From contig AP031437.1 of NCBI GenBank assembly GCA_042854365.1, positions 1,116,001-1,180,000 on the forward strand: a stretch of DNA of 64,000 bases, read 5' to 3'. Both the position numbers and the translations under genes were made by a program. The notes beneath the pieces are model-generated. The model worked only from the letters and a program-made list of their open reading frames with translations, was not told where the DNA came from and searched no databases. Source of the DNA: Anaeromassilibacillus sp001305115. GTDB lineage: Bacteria > Bacillota > Clostridia > Oscillospirales > Acutalibacteraceae. Below, piece after piece: positions 42,840-50,813 of the stretch (the stretch's first letter is position 1; every line of letters begins with the position of its first letter).

Positions 42840-44629
42840 TTTTACAGGCGCTATACGATTACTATACCGCGATGGCGGCAAAAGGAAAGATGGCTAAAGC
42901 AGGCTGGAATCCGGCAAAAGTGCAGTTTGCATTGTTGATCGATGAGAAAGGGACGCTTTTAGATATCCTGCGCTTAAAGGAAAAAGGTTACCGTGGTAAA
43001 AAAGAAGTGGATGTTCCGCAGATTATGCTATTGCCTAAGCCCGTTACACGGACGATGGGGATTAAAGCAAATTTTTTGTATGATACATCCAGTTACTTTT
43101 TGGGAGTAGACAACAAAGGAAATGACAAACGGGCCCAAAACTGTTTTCGAGCGAGTGCACAGCTGCATCAAACGCTGTTGCAATCGGTCGATCATCCGGC
43201 TGCCCGTGCAATTTGCGCCTATTTTGCAAATTGGAACCCAGAGGAGGCCAAAAATCATCCGGCTTTGCAAGGGGATTTGGACGAGATTCTTTCGGGAGGA
43301 AACCTTGTATTCCGATTTCAAGGCCGGTATGTGCACGAAGAACCTGAAATCGCTCGCTCTTGGGATCAATACCAGAGAGAAGAAGCGACGGAAACAAGAG
43401 GGCGTTGCCTAGTGACCGGAAAATATGTCCCTATTGCACGCCTGCATCCGTCTATCAAAGGCGTGAAGAATGCACAGTCCAGTGGTGCATCACTTGTTTC
43501 TTTTAATGCCACCGCTTTTGAGTCTTATGGAAAGACACAAAGCTATAATGCGCCAGTGGGAGAACAGGCGGCTTTTGCCTATACGACGGCGTTAAATGCT
43601 TTGCTTTCAGATCGCGAACATGTTCGACAAATTGGTGATACAACCGTTGTTTATTGGGCACAGTGTGCGGAGCCAGTCTATCAGGACTTTTTTCAGAACT
43701 TCGCATTTCAGGATATTGCGGATGGACAAAAACGTACATTTACGGAAAATGATTTAAAACGCGCGATGCATTTGCTTTCTAAAGGACAAGTTTATTCTCT
43801 TAATGATGTGGAGCTTGATCCCAAAATGCCTTTTTATATTTTGGGGTTATCTCCCAATGCAGCGCGATTATCCGTCCGTTTTTTCTATCGCAATTGTTTT
43901 GGCGATTTTTTACAGCATATTGAAAATCATTACCGGAGATTGGAGATTGTAAAGCCCTCCCACGATGAAAGGGAACGTCTTTCCCCTTATAGCCTGCTGT
44001 ATGAAACGGTCAATAAAAACGCAAAGGATAAAGCGGCCTCTCCATTGTTGGCGGGGGCTCTGATGCAAGCAATTTTAAACGATACATCCTATCCAAATGC
44101 ATTGCTACAAAATGTGCTTTTGCGAATTCGTGCAGAATGTGGAATCACACGGGGACAGGCTGCCATCCTCAAAGCAACACTAATCAAAAGTGGGTATAAA
44201 GATTTTCGCATCAAACCAGATCAACAAATGAATAAGGAGGAATCTTGGGTGAGACTAAATGAACAGTCGGACTACCTTCCCTATGTACTTGGACGGTTAT
44301 TTTCTGTTTTGGAGGGAATCCAACAAGCTGCCAATCCGAATTTGAACACAACGATTAAGGATCGGTATTTAACATCTGCATGTGCAACGCCTGCTTCCGT
44401 ATTTCCGACATTGTTTCGTTTGGAACAAAGTCATATGAAAGTGCTTTTGCGCGACAAGCGTGGATTGGGAGTTACTTTGGAAAAGCAGTTGATTGAATTG
44501 ATCGATAAAATTCAAGAGACATTGCCCACACATTTTAACCTGAATGAACAAAGTGCGTTTATGCTGGGATATTACCATCAGACACAGAAGAGATATGAGA
44601 AAAAAGATCGTATAAATGAGGAGGAATGA
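42836..44629 (+). CDS. cas8c: Type I-C large subunit Cas8c (Csd1)
   Basis: 597 residues, the Cascade large subunit that recognises the PAM and contacts the target. It starts MILQALYDYYTAMAAKG, and the first half contains CLVTGKYVPIARLHPSIKGV and FNATAFESYGK, both characteristic of Csd1. The last 126 codons form a helical small-subunit-like domain that is probably also made separately (see the Cas11c entry). It overlaps cas5c and is followed by cas7c after three bases. Confidence 0.96.
   Translation: MILQALYDYYTAMAAKGKMAKAGWNPAKVQFALLIDEKGTLLDILRLKEKGYRGKKEVDVPQIMLLPKPVTRTMGIKANFLYDTSSYFLGVDNKGNDKRAQNCFRASAQLHQTLLQSVDHPAARAICAYFANWNPEEAKNHPALQGDLDEILSGGNLVFRFQGRYVHEEPEIARSWDQYQREEATETRGRCLVTGKYVPIARLHPSIKGVKNAQSSGASLVSFNATAFESYGKTQSYNAPVGEQAAFAYTTALNALLSDREHVRQIGDTTVVYWAQCAEPVYQDFFQNFAFQDIADGQKRTFTENDLKRAMHLLSKGQVYSLNDVELDPKMPFYILGLSPNAARLSVRFFYRNCFGDFLQHIENHYRRLEIVKPSHDERERLSPYSLLYETVNKNAKDKAASPLLAGALMQAILNDTSYPNALLQNVLLRIRAECGITRGQAAILKATLIKSGYKDFRIKPDQQMNKEESWVRLNEQSDYLPYVLGRLFSVLEGIQQAANPNLNTTIKDRYLTSACATPASVFPTLFRLEQSHMKVLLRDKRGLGVTLEKQLIELIDKIQETLPTHFNLNEQSAFMLGYYHQTQKRYEKKDRINEEE
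44249..44629 (+). CDS. cas11c: Putative Cas11c small subunit made by internal translation of cas8c
   Basis: An AAGGAGG at 44234-44240 lies eight bases before an in-frame GTG (codon 472 of cas8c), giving a 126-residue product that begins (M)RLNEQSDYLPYVLGRLF and is mainly helical. In type I-C systems studied elsewhere, the small subunit Cas11c comes from exactly this kind of internal start near the 3' end of cas8c. The site here is seen in the sequence; its use is inferred. Confidence 0.75.
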   Translation: MRLNEQSDYLPYVLGRLFSVLEGIQQAANPNLNTTIKDRYLTSACATPASVFPTLFRLEQSHMKVLLRDKRGLGVTLEKQLIELIDKIQETLPTHFNLNEQSAFMLGYYHQTQKRYEKKDRINEEE

Positions 44630-44632
44630 AGC

Positions 44633-45538
44633 ATGTCGGATATCATTAAAAATCGCTATGAGTTTGTTATCTTGTTTGATGTAGAGAACGGGAATCCCAA
44701 TGGGGACCCAGATGCAGGAAATATGCCTCGCATTGATCCCGAAACGGGATATGGTTTGGTGACGGATGTATGTTTAAAGAGGAAGATTCGGAATTATGTA
44801 GAGACAGTGCGGGAAAATGAAAAAGGGTATCGCATCTATATTAAGGAGGGAATCCCGCTCAATCGAAGCGATTTAGAGGCATATGCCAATTTAGGCGTAG
44901 ACGAAAAAACGGTCAAAGAAGCAAAGAAAAAAGACAATCGCTTGGATGAACGTGTCCGTGATTTTATGTGCGAAAATTTTTATGACATTCGAACCTTTGG
45001 CGCAGTAATGACAACTTTTATGAAAGCGGCTTTAAACTGTGGGCAAATTCGTGGTCCCGTACAGATTGGTTTTGCACGAAGTATTGAGCAGGTTGTCCCT
45101 CAGGAGGTCACGATTACCCGCGTAGCAATTACTACAGAGGCGGATGCAGAGAAAAAAGGAACCGAAATGGGGCGTAAACACATCATTCCATATGGTCTTT
45201 ATCGGGCGGAAGGTTACGTCTCTGCCAATCTTGCTCGCAAGGTCACTGGCTTTACCGAGGCGGACCTCAATTTACTTTGGGAAGCAATAATCAATATGTT
45301 TGAGCACGATCATTCTGCCGCACGTGGGAAAATGGCGGTCCGAGAATTGATTGTATTCAAACACGACTCAGAACTGGGAAATGCACCTTCCTATAAATTG
45401 TTTGATGCTGTGACTGTAAAACGTAGGAAAACGGGAGAGGGGGATGAACATGTTCCGGCGCGCAGCTATGCGGACTATGAAGTATGTATAGATGAAGCTG
45501 CAATTCCTGAGCATGTCAGCTGTCAGAGGATGATATGA
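44633..45538 (+). CDS. cas7c: Type I-C Cascade backbone protein Cas7c (Csd2)
   Basis: 301 residues. It polymerises along the crRNA spacer. The RRM-like start YEFVILFDVENGNPNGDPDAGNMPRIDPETGYGLVTDVCLKRKIRNYV is diagnostic, as are FDIRTFGAVM-type and RGPVQIGFARS segments and the GRKHIIPYGLYRAEGYVS block. The ATG has GAGGAGG-like sequence upstream. It overlaps cas4 by four bases. Confidence 0.97.
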   Translation: MSDIIKNRYEFVILFDVENGNPNGDPDAGNMPRIDPETGYGLVTDVCLKRKIRNYVETVRENEKGYRIYIKEGIPLNRSDLEAYANLGVDEKTVKEAKKKDNRLDERVRDFMCENFYDIRTFGAVMTTFMKAALNCGQIRGPVQIGFARSIEQVVPQEVTITRVAITTEADAEKKGTEMGRKHIIPYGLYRAEGYVSANLARKVTGFTEADLNLLWEAIINMFEHDHSAARGKMAVRELIVFKHDSELGNAPSYKLFDAVTVKRRKTGEGDEHVPARSYADYEVCIDEAAIPEHVSCQRMI

Positions 45539-46203
45539 GCACTTACGAAGAAGATGATTATTTACAGTTGTCCGGCATCCAACATTTTTGTTTTTGCCGC
45601 CGGCAATGGGCATTGATCCACATAGAACAACAGTGGGCAGAGAATCTTCGGACCGTCGAAGGAGAGATTTTACACGAGCGCGCTCATGACGAGCGAATCA
45701 CGGAGAAACGGGGAGGACAATTGCTGGTTCGTGGATTAGCAGTTCACTCATCTTCTTTGGGGGTCAGCGGGACTTGTGATGTAGTGGAGTTCCATCAAGC
45801 GCCGGAGGGAGTCCTTTTGTTCCATCATAAAGGTACGTGGCTCCCTGTTCCGGTGGAATATAAGAGAGGAAGCCCTAAGAAATCTGATGCGGATCGTTTG
45901 CAACTTTGTTGCCAAGGGATGTGCTTGGAGGAAATGCTATCCTGTGACATTCCCAAAGGATTCTTATTTTATGGAGAAAGTCGCCACAGGGAAGAGGTCG
46001 TGTTCACAGAAGAACTTCGAAACCAGGTGAAAATCATGCTAAAAGAAATGCATAGCTATTTAGAGCGTCGTTATACACCAAAAGTGAGACCGTCCAAAAG
46101 CTGCAATGCCTGCTCTCTGAAAGAACTCTGTCTCCCCAAACTATGTGGAAGGCTCTCTGTTAAGAGCTATATAGAATCCAATCTATTGGGGGAAGAATCG
46201 TGA
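45535..46203 (+). CDS. cas4: CRISPR adaptation nuclease Cas4
   Basis: 222 residues, RecB-like nuclease with an iron-sulphur cluster. One Cys pair lies near residues 19-21 (FCFCRRQ), and the C-terminal group is CNACSLKELCLPKLC. The nuclease core has GTCDVVEF (Asp) and VPVEYKRGSPK (Glu and Lys). It selects and trims prespacers with the correct PAM together with Cas1-Cas2. It overlaps both neighbours by four bases, so it is coupled with cas1. Confidence 0.96.
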   Translation: MSTYEEDDYLQLSGIQHFCFCRRQWALIHIEQQWAENLRTVEGEILHERAHDERITEKRGGQLLVRGLAVHSSSLGVSGTCDVVEFHQAPEGVLLFHHKGTWLPVPVEYKRGSPKKSDADRLQLCCQGMCLEEMLSCDIPKGFLFYGESRHREEVVFTEELRNQVKIMLKEMHSYLERRYTPKVRPSKSCNACSLKELCLPKLCGRLSVKSYIESNLLGEES

Positions 46204-47231
46204 GAAAACTACTAAATACCCTGTATGTAACGTCGCCAGATACCTATTTGGCACTTGAAGGGCAAAATGTGATGGTTTATCGGGAAGAGGAACTTCTGCT
46301 AAGGATACCATTACATACATTGGAGCAAATATTATATTTTGGTTATAAAGGGGCGAGTCCTGCACTGATGGGGGCGTGTGCAGAACATGGTATCCGTCTA
46401 GCTTTTTTGACACCTCACGGACGCTTTTTAGCGGCTGCCTGTGGAAGATCACAAGGGAATGTTCTTTTGCGTTTGCAACAAGTGCGGGCATCCGATGATC
46501 CGATGGTCAGAACTCGTTTTGCACGAAACTTTATCTTTGGTAAGGTGTTTAATAGCCGATGGGTCTTGGAACGTGCCACAAGGGATCATGCCATGCAAGT
46601 AGACGTTGCTGCATTGAAAAATGTGTCCAGACAGCTGGGAGGTCAGTTGCCTACAATTCGTGAATGCATCAGTGATGAACAATTACGTGGATTGGAAGGA
46701 GTGTCGGCGGAACAGTACTTCCGTGTATTTGACCAGCTAATCTTACAAAACAAAAAAGCCTTTTATTTTCATGGGAGAAATCGCCGTCCGCCTATGGATA
46801 ATGTCAATGCATTACTGTCCTTTGTATATACCTTGCTATGTAACGATTGCTGTTCTGCATTAGAAGCCGTTGGTTTAGATCCTTATATAGGTTTTTTACA
46901 CCGGGAACGCCCTGGCAGAACCTCCTTGGCATTAGACCTGATGGAAGAATTGCGTAGCGTCTTTGCAGACCGTTTTGTATTGTCTCTAATTAACAATCGG
47001 ATTGTTACCGAGAAAGGCTTTTACCAACAGGAAACGGGAGCTGTTCGGATGAACGACGAAACACGAAAAGCGATTTTGGCCGGGTGGCAAGCCAGAAAGC
47101 AGGAATTCATTCGACATCCCTTTTTACAAGAAAAAGTTCCATGGGGCTTGGTTCCTTATGTACAGGCAATGTTGTTGGGGCGTTGCCTGCGGGGAGACCT
47201 GGAGGAATATCCACCATTTTTATGGAAATGA
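46200..47231 (+). CDS. cas1: CRISPR integrase Cas1 (type I-C)
   Basis: 343 residues. The N-terminal beta domain (LNTLYVTSPDTYLALEGQNVMVYREEELLLRIPLHTLEQIL) is followed by the helical domain with the metal ligands: Glu in LRGLEGVSAEQYF, His in GFLHRERPGRTSLALDLMEELR, and the late acidic residue of that stretch. It integrates spacers at the leader end as a Cas1-Cas2 complex. The start is a GTG at 46200, overlapping the cas4 stop. Confidence 0.97.
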   Translation: MRKLLNTLYVTSPDTYLALEGQNVMVYREEELLLRIPLHTLEQILYFGYKGASPALMGACAEHGIRLAFLTPHGRFLAAACGRSQGNVLLRLQQVRASDDPMVRTRFARNFIFGKVFNSRWVLERATRDHAMQVDVAALKNVSRQLGGQLPTIRECISDEQLRGLEGVSAEQYFRVFDQLILQNKKAFYFHGRNRRPPMDNVNALLSFVYTLLCNDCCSALEAVGLDPYIGFLHRERPGRTSLALDLMEELRSVFADRFVLSLINNRIVTEKGFYQQETGAVRMNDETRKAILAGWQARKQEFIRHPFLQEKVPWGLVPYVQAMLLGRCLRGDLEEYPPFLWK

Positions 47232-47241
47232 GGAAATGGGT

Positions 47242-47532
47242 ATGTTGGTCTTGATCACTTATGATGTCAACACAGAGACAGAAGCGGGAAAGAAGCGACT
47301 GCGAAAAGTTGCAAAGCAATGTATCAATTATGGACAGCGCGTACAGAATTCTGTGTTTGAATGTATCTTAGATGCAGCGCAATGCCGCAAAGTAAAGTAT
47401 TTACTTGAACAAATAATTGATCCCCAAAAGGATAGCCTACGTTTTTACTATTTAGGAAATCATTATCAAACAAAAGTAGAACATGTAGGTGCGAAACCAA
47501 CCTATGAAGCGGAGGGAGTTCTTATGATATAA
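47242..47532 (+). CDS. cas2: CRISPR adaptation protein Cas2
   Basis: 96 residues, ferredoxin-like fold, dimer at the centre of the integrase complex. It starts MLVLITYDVNTETEAGKKRLRKVAK with the conserved Asp in TYDV. The ATG at 47242 is eight bases from GAGG; an ATG two codons earlier is possible. It ends 176 bases before the first repeat, and that gap is the leader. Confidence 0.97.
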   Translation: MLVLITYDVNTETEAGKKRLRKVAKQCINYGQRVQNSVFECILDAAQCRKVKYLLEQIIDPQKDSLRFYYLGNHYQTKVEHVGAKPTYEAEGVLMI

Positions 47533-47708
47533 TTGAGTGCGAACGAAAAGGGAACAAAAAAGACTAGAGAGGTTCGCACCATATATTGGAATATTGCGAT
47601 TTAAGGCAGGATAGATTTTAAATGAGTAGTTAAATTTAAAAATTTCATATAAGTTGCAATTTAATAAAAATTGAATTGAGACTATATGATTTATTATGCG
47701 AATTTGCT
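47533..47708 (+). promoter_or_regulatory. CRISPR leader
   Basis: A 176-base AT-rich leader. The inverted repeat GTGCGAAC (47537-47544) and GTTCGCAC (47572-47579) brackets an A-rich segment; I recall such a pair in type I-C leaders. The last 100 bases are very AT-rich, and no clear promoter pair was found. Confidence 0.75.
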
Positions 47709-48473
47709 GTCACCCTCCATGCGGAGGGTGTGGATTGAAATATGGCCCAGGTAACAACGGAGACCTCCCACAGCTGTCACCCTCCATGCGGAGGGTGTGG
47801 ATTGAAATACCGGCTGGGAGCTGAGAACCTGGGCCGGTCAAGGTCACCCTCCATGCGGAGGGTGTGGATTGAAATAACGACGCCACGCCGAACCTCATCA
47901 TCGGTATGCCGTCACCCTCCATGCGGAGGGTGTGGATTGAAATCTGGTGTCCGCTGTGGCAGCTCAGGCCGCTATCGTCACCCTCCATGCGGAGGGTGTG
48001 GATTGAAATAATGCCTGGTGGAATCATCAGACCGGCCCACCAGGTCACCCTCCATGCGGAGGGTGTGGATTGAAATTTTTCTAATTCAAGTTCTCGCCCG
48101 AGATTTAGAACAGTCACCCTCCATGCGGAGGGTGTGGATTGAAATCACGTCGTCCAGCGGCTTGACGGATTAAGATTTGTCACCCTCCATGCGGAGGGTG
48201 TGGATTGAAATATCAGAGCATCCATACAACGGGTGCAGAGCGGAGTGTCACCCTCCATGCGGAGGGTGTGGATTGAAATAGCAAGGACAAGGTCACCGAT
48301 GACCCGCTCCCGCGTCACCCTCCATGCGGAGGGTGTGGATTGAAATATGATATAGCTATGTGTAATGATTTTGAGTATTTTGTCACCCTCCATGCGGAGG
48401 GTGTGGATTGAAATCCTTTAGACGTGGACTTCTTTCAAGACGATAAGACGTTACCCTCCTGGCAAATTGAAAT
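47709..48473 (+). CRISPR. Type I-C CRISPR array, 11 intact repeats plus a degenerate last repeat
   Basis: The 33-base repeat begins GTCACCCTCCATGC and ends GTGTGGATTGAAAT; CCCTCC and GGAGGG inside it form the hairpin. Repeats start at 47709, 47776, 47843, 47911, 47977, 48044, 48113, 48179, 48247, 48314 and 48382. A shortened, mutated copy lies at 48450-48473 and marks the old end. The 11 spacers are 33-36 bases. The orientation is set by the leader and cas2 upstream and by the decayed last repeat; ATTGAAAT is the 5' handle region. Confidence 0.98.
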
Positions 48474-48751
48474 CTGAATGTAGAAGTAAATATAACCTGG
48501 AGGGAAGTTCCATGTTATGCGAAGGATATGTAATATAATCAGAAAAATTTATATTATCAGGAAGAAAATTTTTGACTTCTCTGCATCTCTTATAGAAGAA
48601 TTTTCAGCTTAATGATATAATGTATCCGTTATGAACGGGTTTCCTTTCGAATCAAAAAGACAAAAATTAATAATATATTTTTATTAGAAAGGAAAAAGGA
48701 AGATTTGTTCCTATTGTAGGGAAGTAGTGATTCCCTAAGAATTTAGAATGG
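48474..48751. other. Intergenic region after the CRISPR array
   Basis: An AT-rich stretch with no convincing gene. A TATAAT at 48616-48621 has no good -35 box. Together with the promoter at 48752 it forms the region before the enzyme I-like gene. Confidence 0.4.
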
Positions 48752-48781
48752 TTGACATACTCCGTCCTCTTGCGCTAAGAT
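48752..48781 (+). promoter_or_regulatory. Promoter of the enzyme I-like gene
   Basis: TTGACA (48752-48757) and TAAGAT (48776-48781) are 18 bases apart, about 70 bases before the start codon. Confidence 0.5.
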
Positions 48782-48851
48782 GAGAGAAACAGTAAGTTCA
48801 AGTTTTCTCCGTGTAACAGTTTGAAATTGAGGTTGCATTGGAGGTGAAAAT

Positions 48852-50549
48852 ATGCGTAGCATTCGAGGAGTAGCTGCATCGAAAGGAATTGCTATTGGGA
48901 AACTCTGTATTCGGCAGCCTTATGCGCAGACGGAACATCTTTTGTCATCCGAGGATGCACAGGTAGAAATTCAACGTTTGGATGCCGCTCGCATTGCCGC
49001 AGAACAAAACATTCGCCAGCTTTATCGTCAAGCGTTTCAGAAATTTGGGGCAGAAGACTCCTTAATCTTTAAAAGCCATATTTTACTTCTTGAAGATCAC
49101 GATTTTTTCGAAGATATACAGAAACACATCCTTCAGGATCATGTGACGGCCGAGTCAGCTGTATATATGACTGCCCAACACTTCTATCAGCTTTTTTCTA
49201 AGATGGAAGATGAATATATGCGCGCACGCGATACGGATATTTTGGATATATCGAGACATCTGCTTCGTTACTTGAATTTGGAAAATGTAGAACCATTAGA
49301 TGAGAGTATTGGAAAGGGCATTATTGCAGTTGAAGAGCTTTTGCCGAGCGAAGTAGTAACGGTCAATCGGAAGAAGGTGCTGGCCTTTTTATCTCAAAAT
49401 GGTTCCTGTTATTCACATGCTGCTATACTTCTGAGAAATGCAGGCATACCATTTGTTGTAGGGCTAAAGGAATCCTTTAAAGGACTGGTTCAAGCAGAAA
49501 ATGTAATTGTAGATGGATTTACCGGAGATGTTGTATTGAGCCCGGACGTGATGGCGTTGAGGGAATATAGCGACCGGCAGTATCAGTATTTTTTACATTT
49601 GCGTGCTTTGCGGGAACTGCGGGGGTGTCCTTCTGTAACGAAAGACGGTTACCGTATCGATGTACATGCGAACATCGGACATGCAGAGGATGTTCAACAG
49701 GTGTTGGATAATGATGCAGATGGAATTGGACTGTTGCGCACAGAATTTCTCTATTTGGGCAGCAACATGGATTGCTCTGAAGAAGGACAATTCCGCGCTT
49801 ATAAAATGGTGTTGGAAAAAATGCATGGGAAACGTGTCGTCATTCGAACGCTTGACATCAGTGAAGAACCAGAAATTGGTCAGTGGCGCTATAGTGACCG
49901 AATCAATCCAGCCATGGGATGTCGGGCGATTCGGTTTAGCTTGCGACGTCCTGGTTTATTTATGACACAGCTTCGGGCAATACTACGTGCTTCTGCATAT
50001 GGCCGTGTTGCGATTATGTTTCCCATTATTACCTCTGAACAGGAGATCGTAAGGGCGAAGACATTGCTCCAACAAGCACAGAAAGAGTTGTCCGATCAGG
50101 GAATTGAGGTGGCAGATCGGATTGAGATTGGAGCGATGGTAGAAACGCCAGCTGCAGTCTTGCTGAGTGATAAACTTGCATCCCACGTGGATTTTTTGAG
50201 CATTGGGACAAACGATTTGACACAGTATACATTGGCTGTGGATAGGATGAATCCTTCGGTGACCGCTCTTTATAATCCACGTCATCCAGCTGTACTACGA
50301 ATGATTGATATAGCGGTTAAGAACGCTAAAAAGCATGGAATACGAATCGAAATTTGTGGAGAATCAGCTGCAGATTCAGCGTTGCTTTGTTTTTATCTCG
50401 CGTTGGGGGTGGATGAGTTATCGGTTGCGCCATCATCCGTTTTGGAGATTCGGCGGATGATTCGTCAGATTACGTTAGGGGAGAATAAAGAGCATATTAT
50501 CCGGCAGTTTTGTAGAGAACCGGGAGAGATAACTGATAAAAGGGCGTGA
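48852..50549 (+). CDS. Enzyme I-like PEP-utilising phosphotransferase with altered motifs
   Basis: 565 residues, full length for PTS enzyme I. Order: N-terminal domain (RGVAASKGIAIGKL), the swivelling phosphohistidine domain, and the PEP-binding barrel with GIGLLRTEFLYL, MFPIITSEQEI, IEIGAMVETPAAVLL, SIGTNDLTQYTLAVDR and EICGESAAD (Cys kept). Two motifs differ from canonical EI: the phosphohistidine loop is NGSCYSHAAI rather than GGRTSHxxI (His kept), and RTLDISEEPEIG replaces RTLDIGGDKELP. No HPr or EII genes are adjacent. It could be the cell's EI, a PtsP-like regulatory paralogue, or a protein with another role. Confidence 0.85.
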   Translation: MRSIRGVAASKGIAIGKLCIRQPYAQTEHLLSSEDAQVEIQRLDAARIAAEQNIRQLYRQAFQKFGAEDSLIFKSHILLLEDHDFFEDIQKHILQDHVTAESAVYMTAQHFYQLFSKMEDEYMRARDTDILDISRHLLRYLNLENVEPLDESIGKGIIAVEELLPSEVVTVNRKKVLAFLSQNGSCYSHAAILLRNAGIPFVVGLKESFKGLVQAENVIVDGFTGDVVLSPDVMALREYSDRQYQYFLHLRALRELRGCPSVTKDGYRIDVHANIGHAEDVQQVLDNDADGIGLLRTEFLYLGSNMDCSEEGQFRAYKMVLEKMHGKRVVIRTLDISEEPEIGQWRYSDRINPAMGCRAIRFSLRRPGLFMTQLRAILRASAYGRVAIMFPIITSEQEIVRAKTLLQQAQKELSDQGIEVADRIEIGAMVETPAAVLLSDKLASHVDFLSIGTNDLTQYTLAVDRMNPSVTALYNPRHPAVLRMIDIAVKNAKKHGIRIEICGESAADSALLCFYLALGVDELSVAPSSVLEIRRMIRQITLGENKEHIIRQFCREPGEITDKRA

Positions 50550-50566
50550 GATCCACGCCCTTTTAT
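50540..50566 (+). terminator. Terminator overlapping the enzyme I-like stop codon
   Basis: AAGGGCGTG-AGAT-CCACGCCCTT followed by TTAT; the stem includes the TGA stop at 50547-50549. Confidence 0.75.
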
Positions 50567-50671
50567 CTTAAATACCTCCGATTAAATATTATCAAGAATA
50601 AACTTCGTAAAAGACGCGCGGATTTGTTCTTTAAAGAAAGTCGATTCAATGATTGTGATATTTACGCAGTC

Positions 50672-50705
50672 TAACTCAATAGAAGAAAATTTGTATTTTG
50701 AGTTA
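50672..50705. repeat. Inverted repeat upstream of topB
   Basis: TAACTCAA and TTGAGTTA are perfect 8-base arms 18 bases apart in a 264-base gap. It may be an operator or a hairpin. A weak promoter candidate (TTGAAT-16-TAAATA) lies at 50751-50778. Confidence 0.4.
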
Positions 50706-50813
50706 AAATGCCAAAAGTTTAGATAAACATTATTTCCAACAGGGTTTCTATTGAATGATATACGAACAATATTAAATAATGAAAAACGATATAGAAGGGG
50801 AGCGATTATGTAG

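Noticed and set aside
47710..48117. Open frames reading through the CRISPR array on either strand
   Set aside because: The protein is a translation of the repeats (SIHTLRMEGD units), a known annotation artefact.
48740..48800. IS200/IS605-like end near the enzyme I-like promoter
   Set aside because: TTGACATACTCC resembles such ends, but no second end, hairpin pair or transposase was found.
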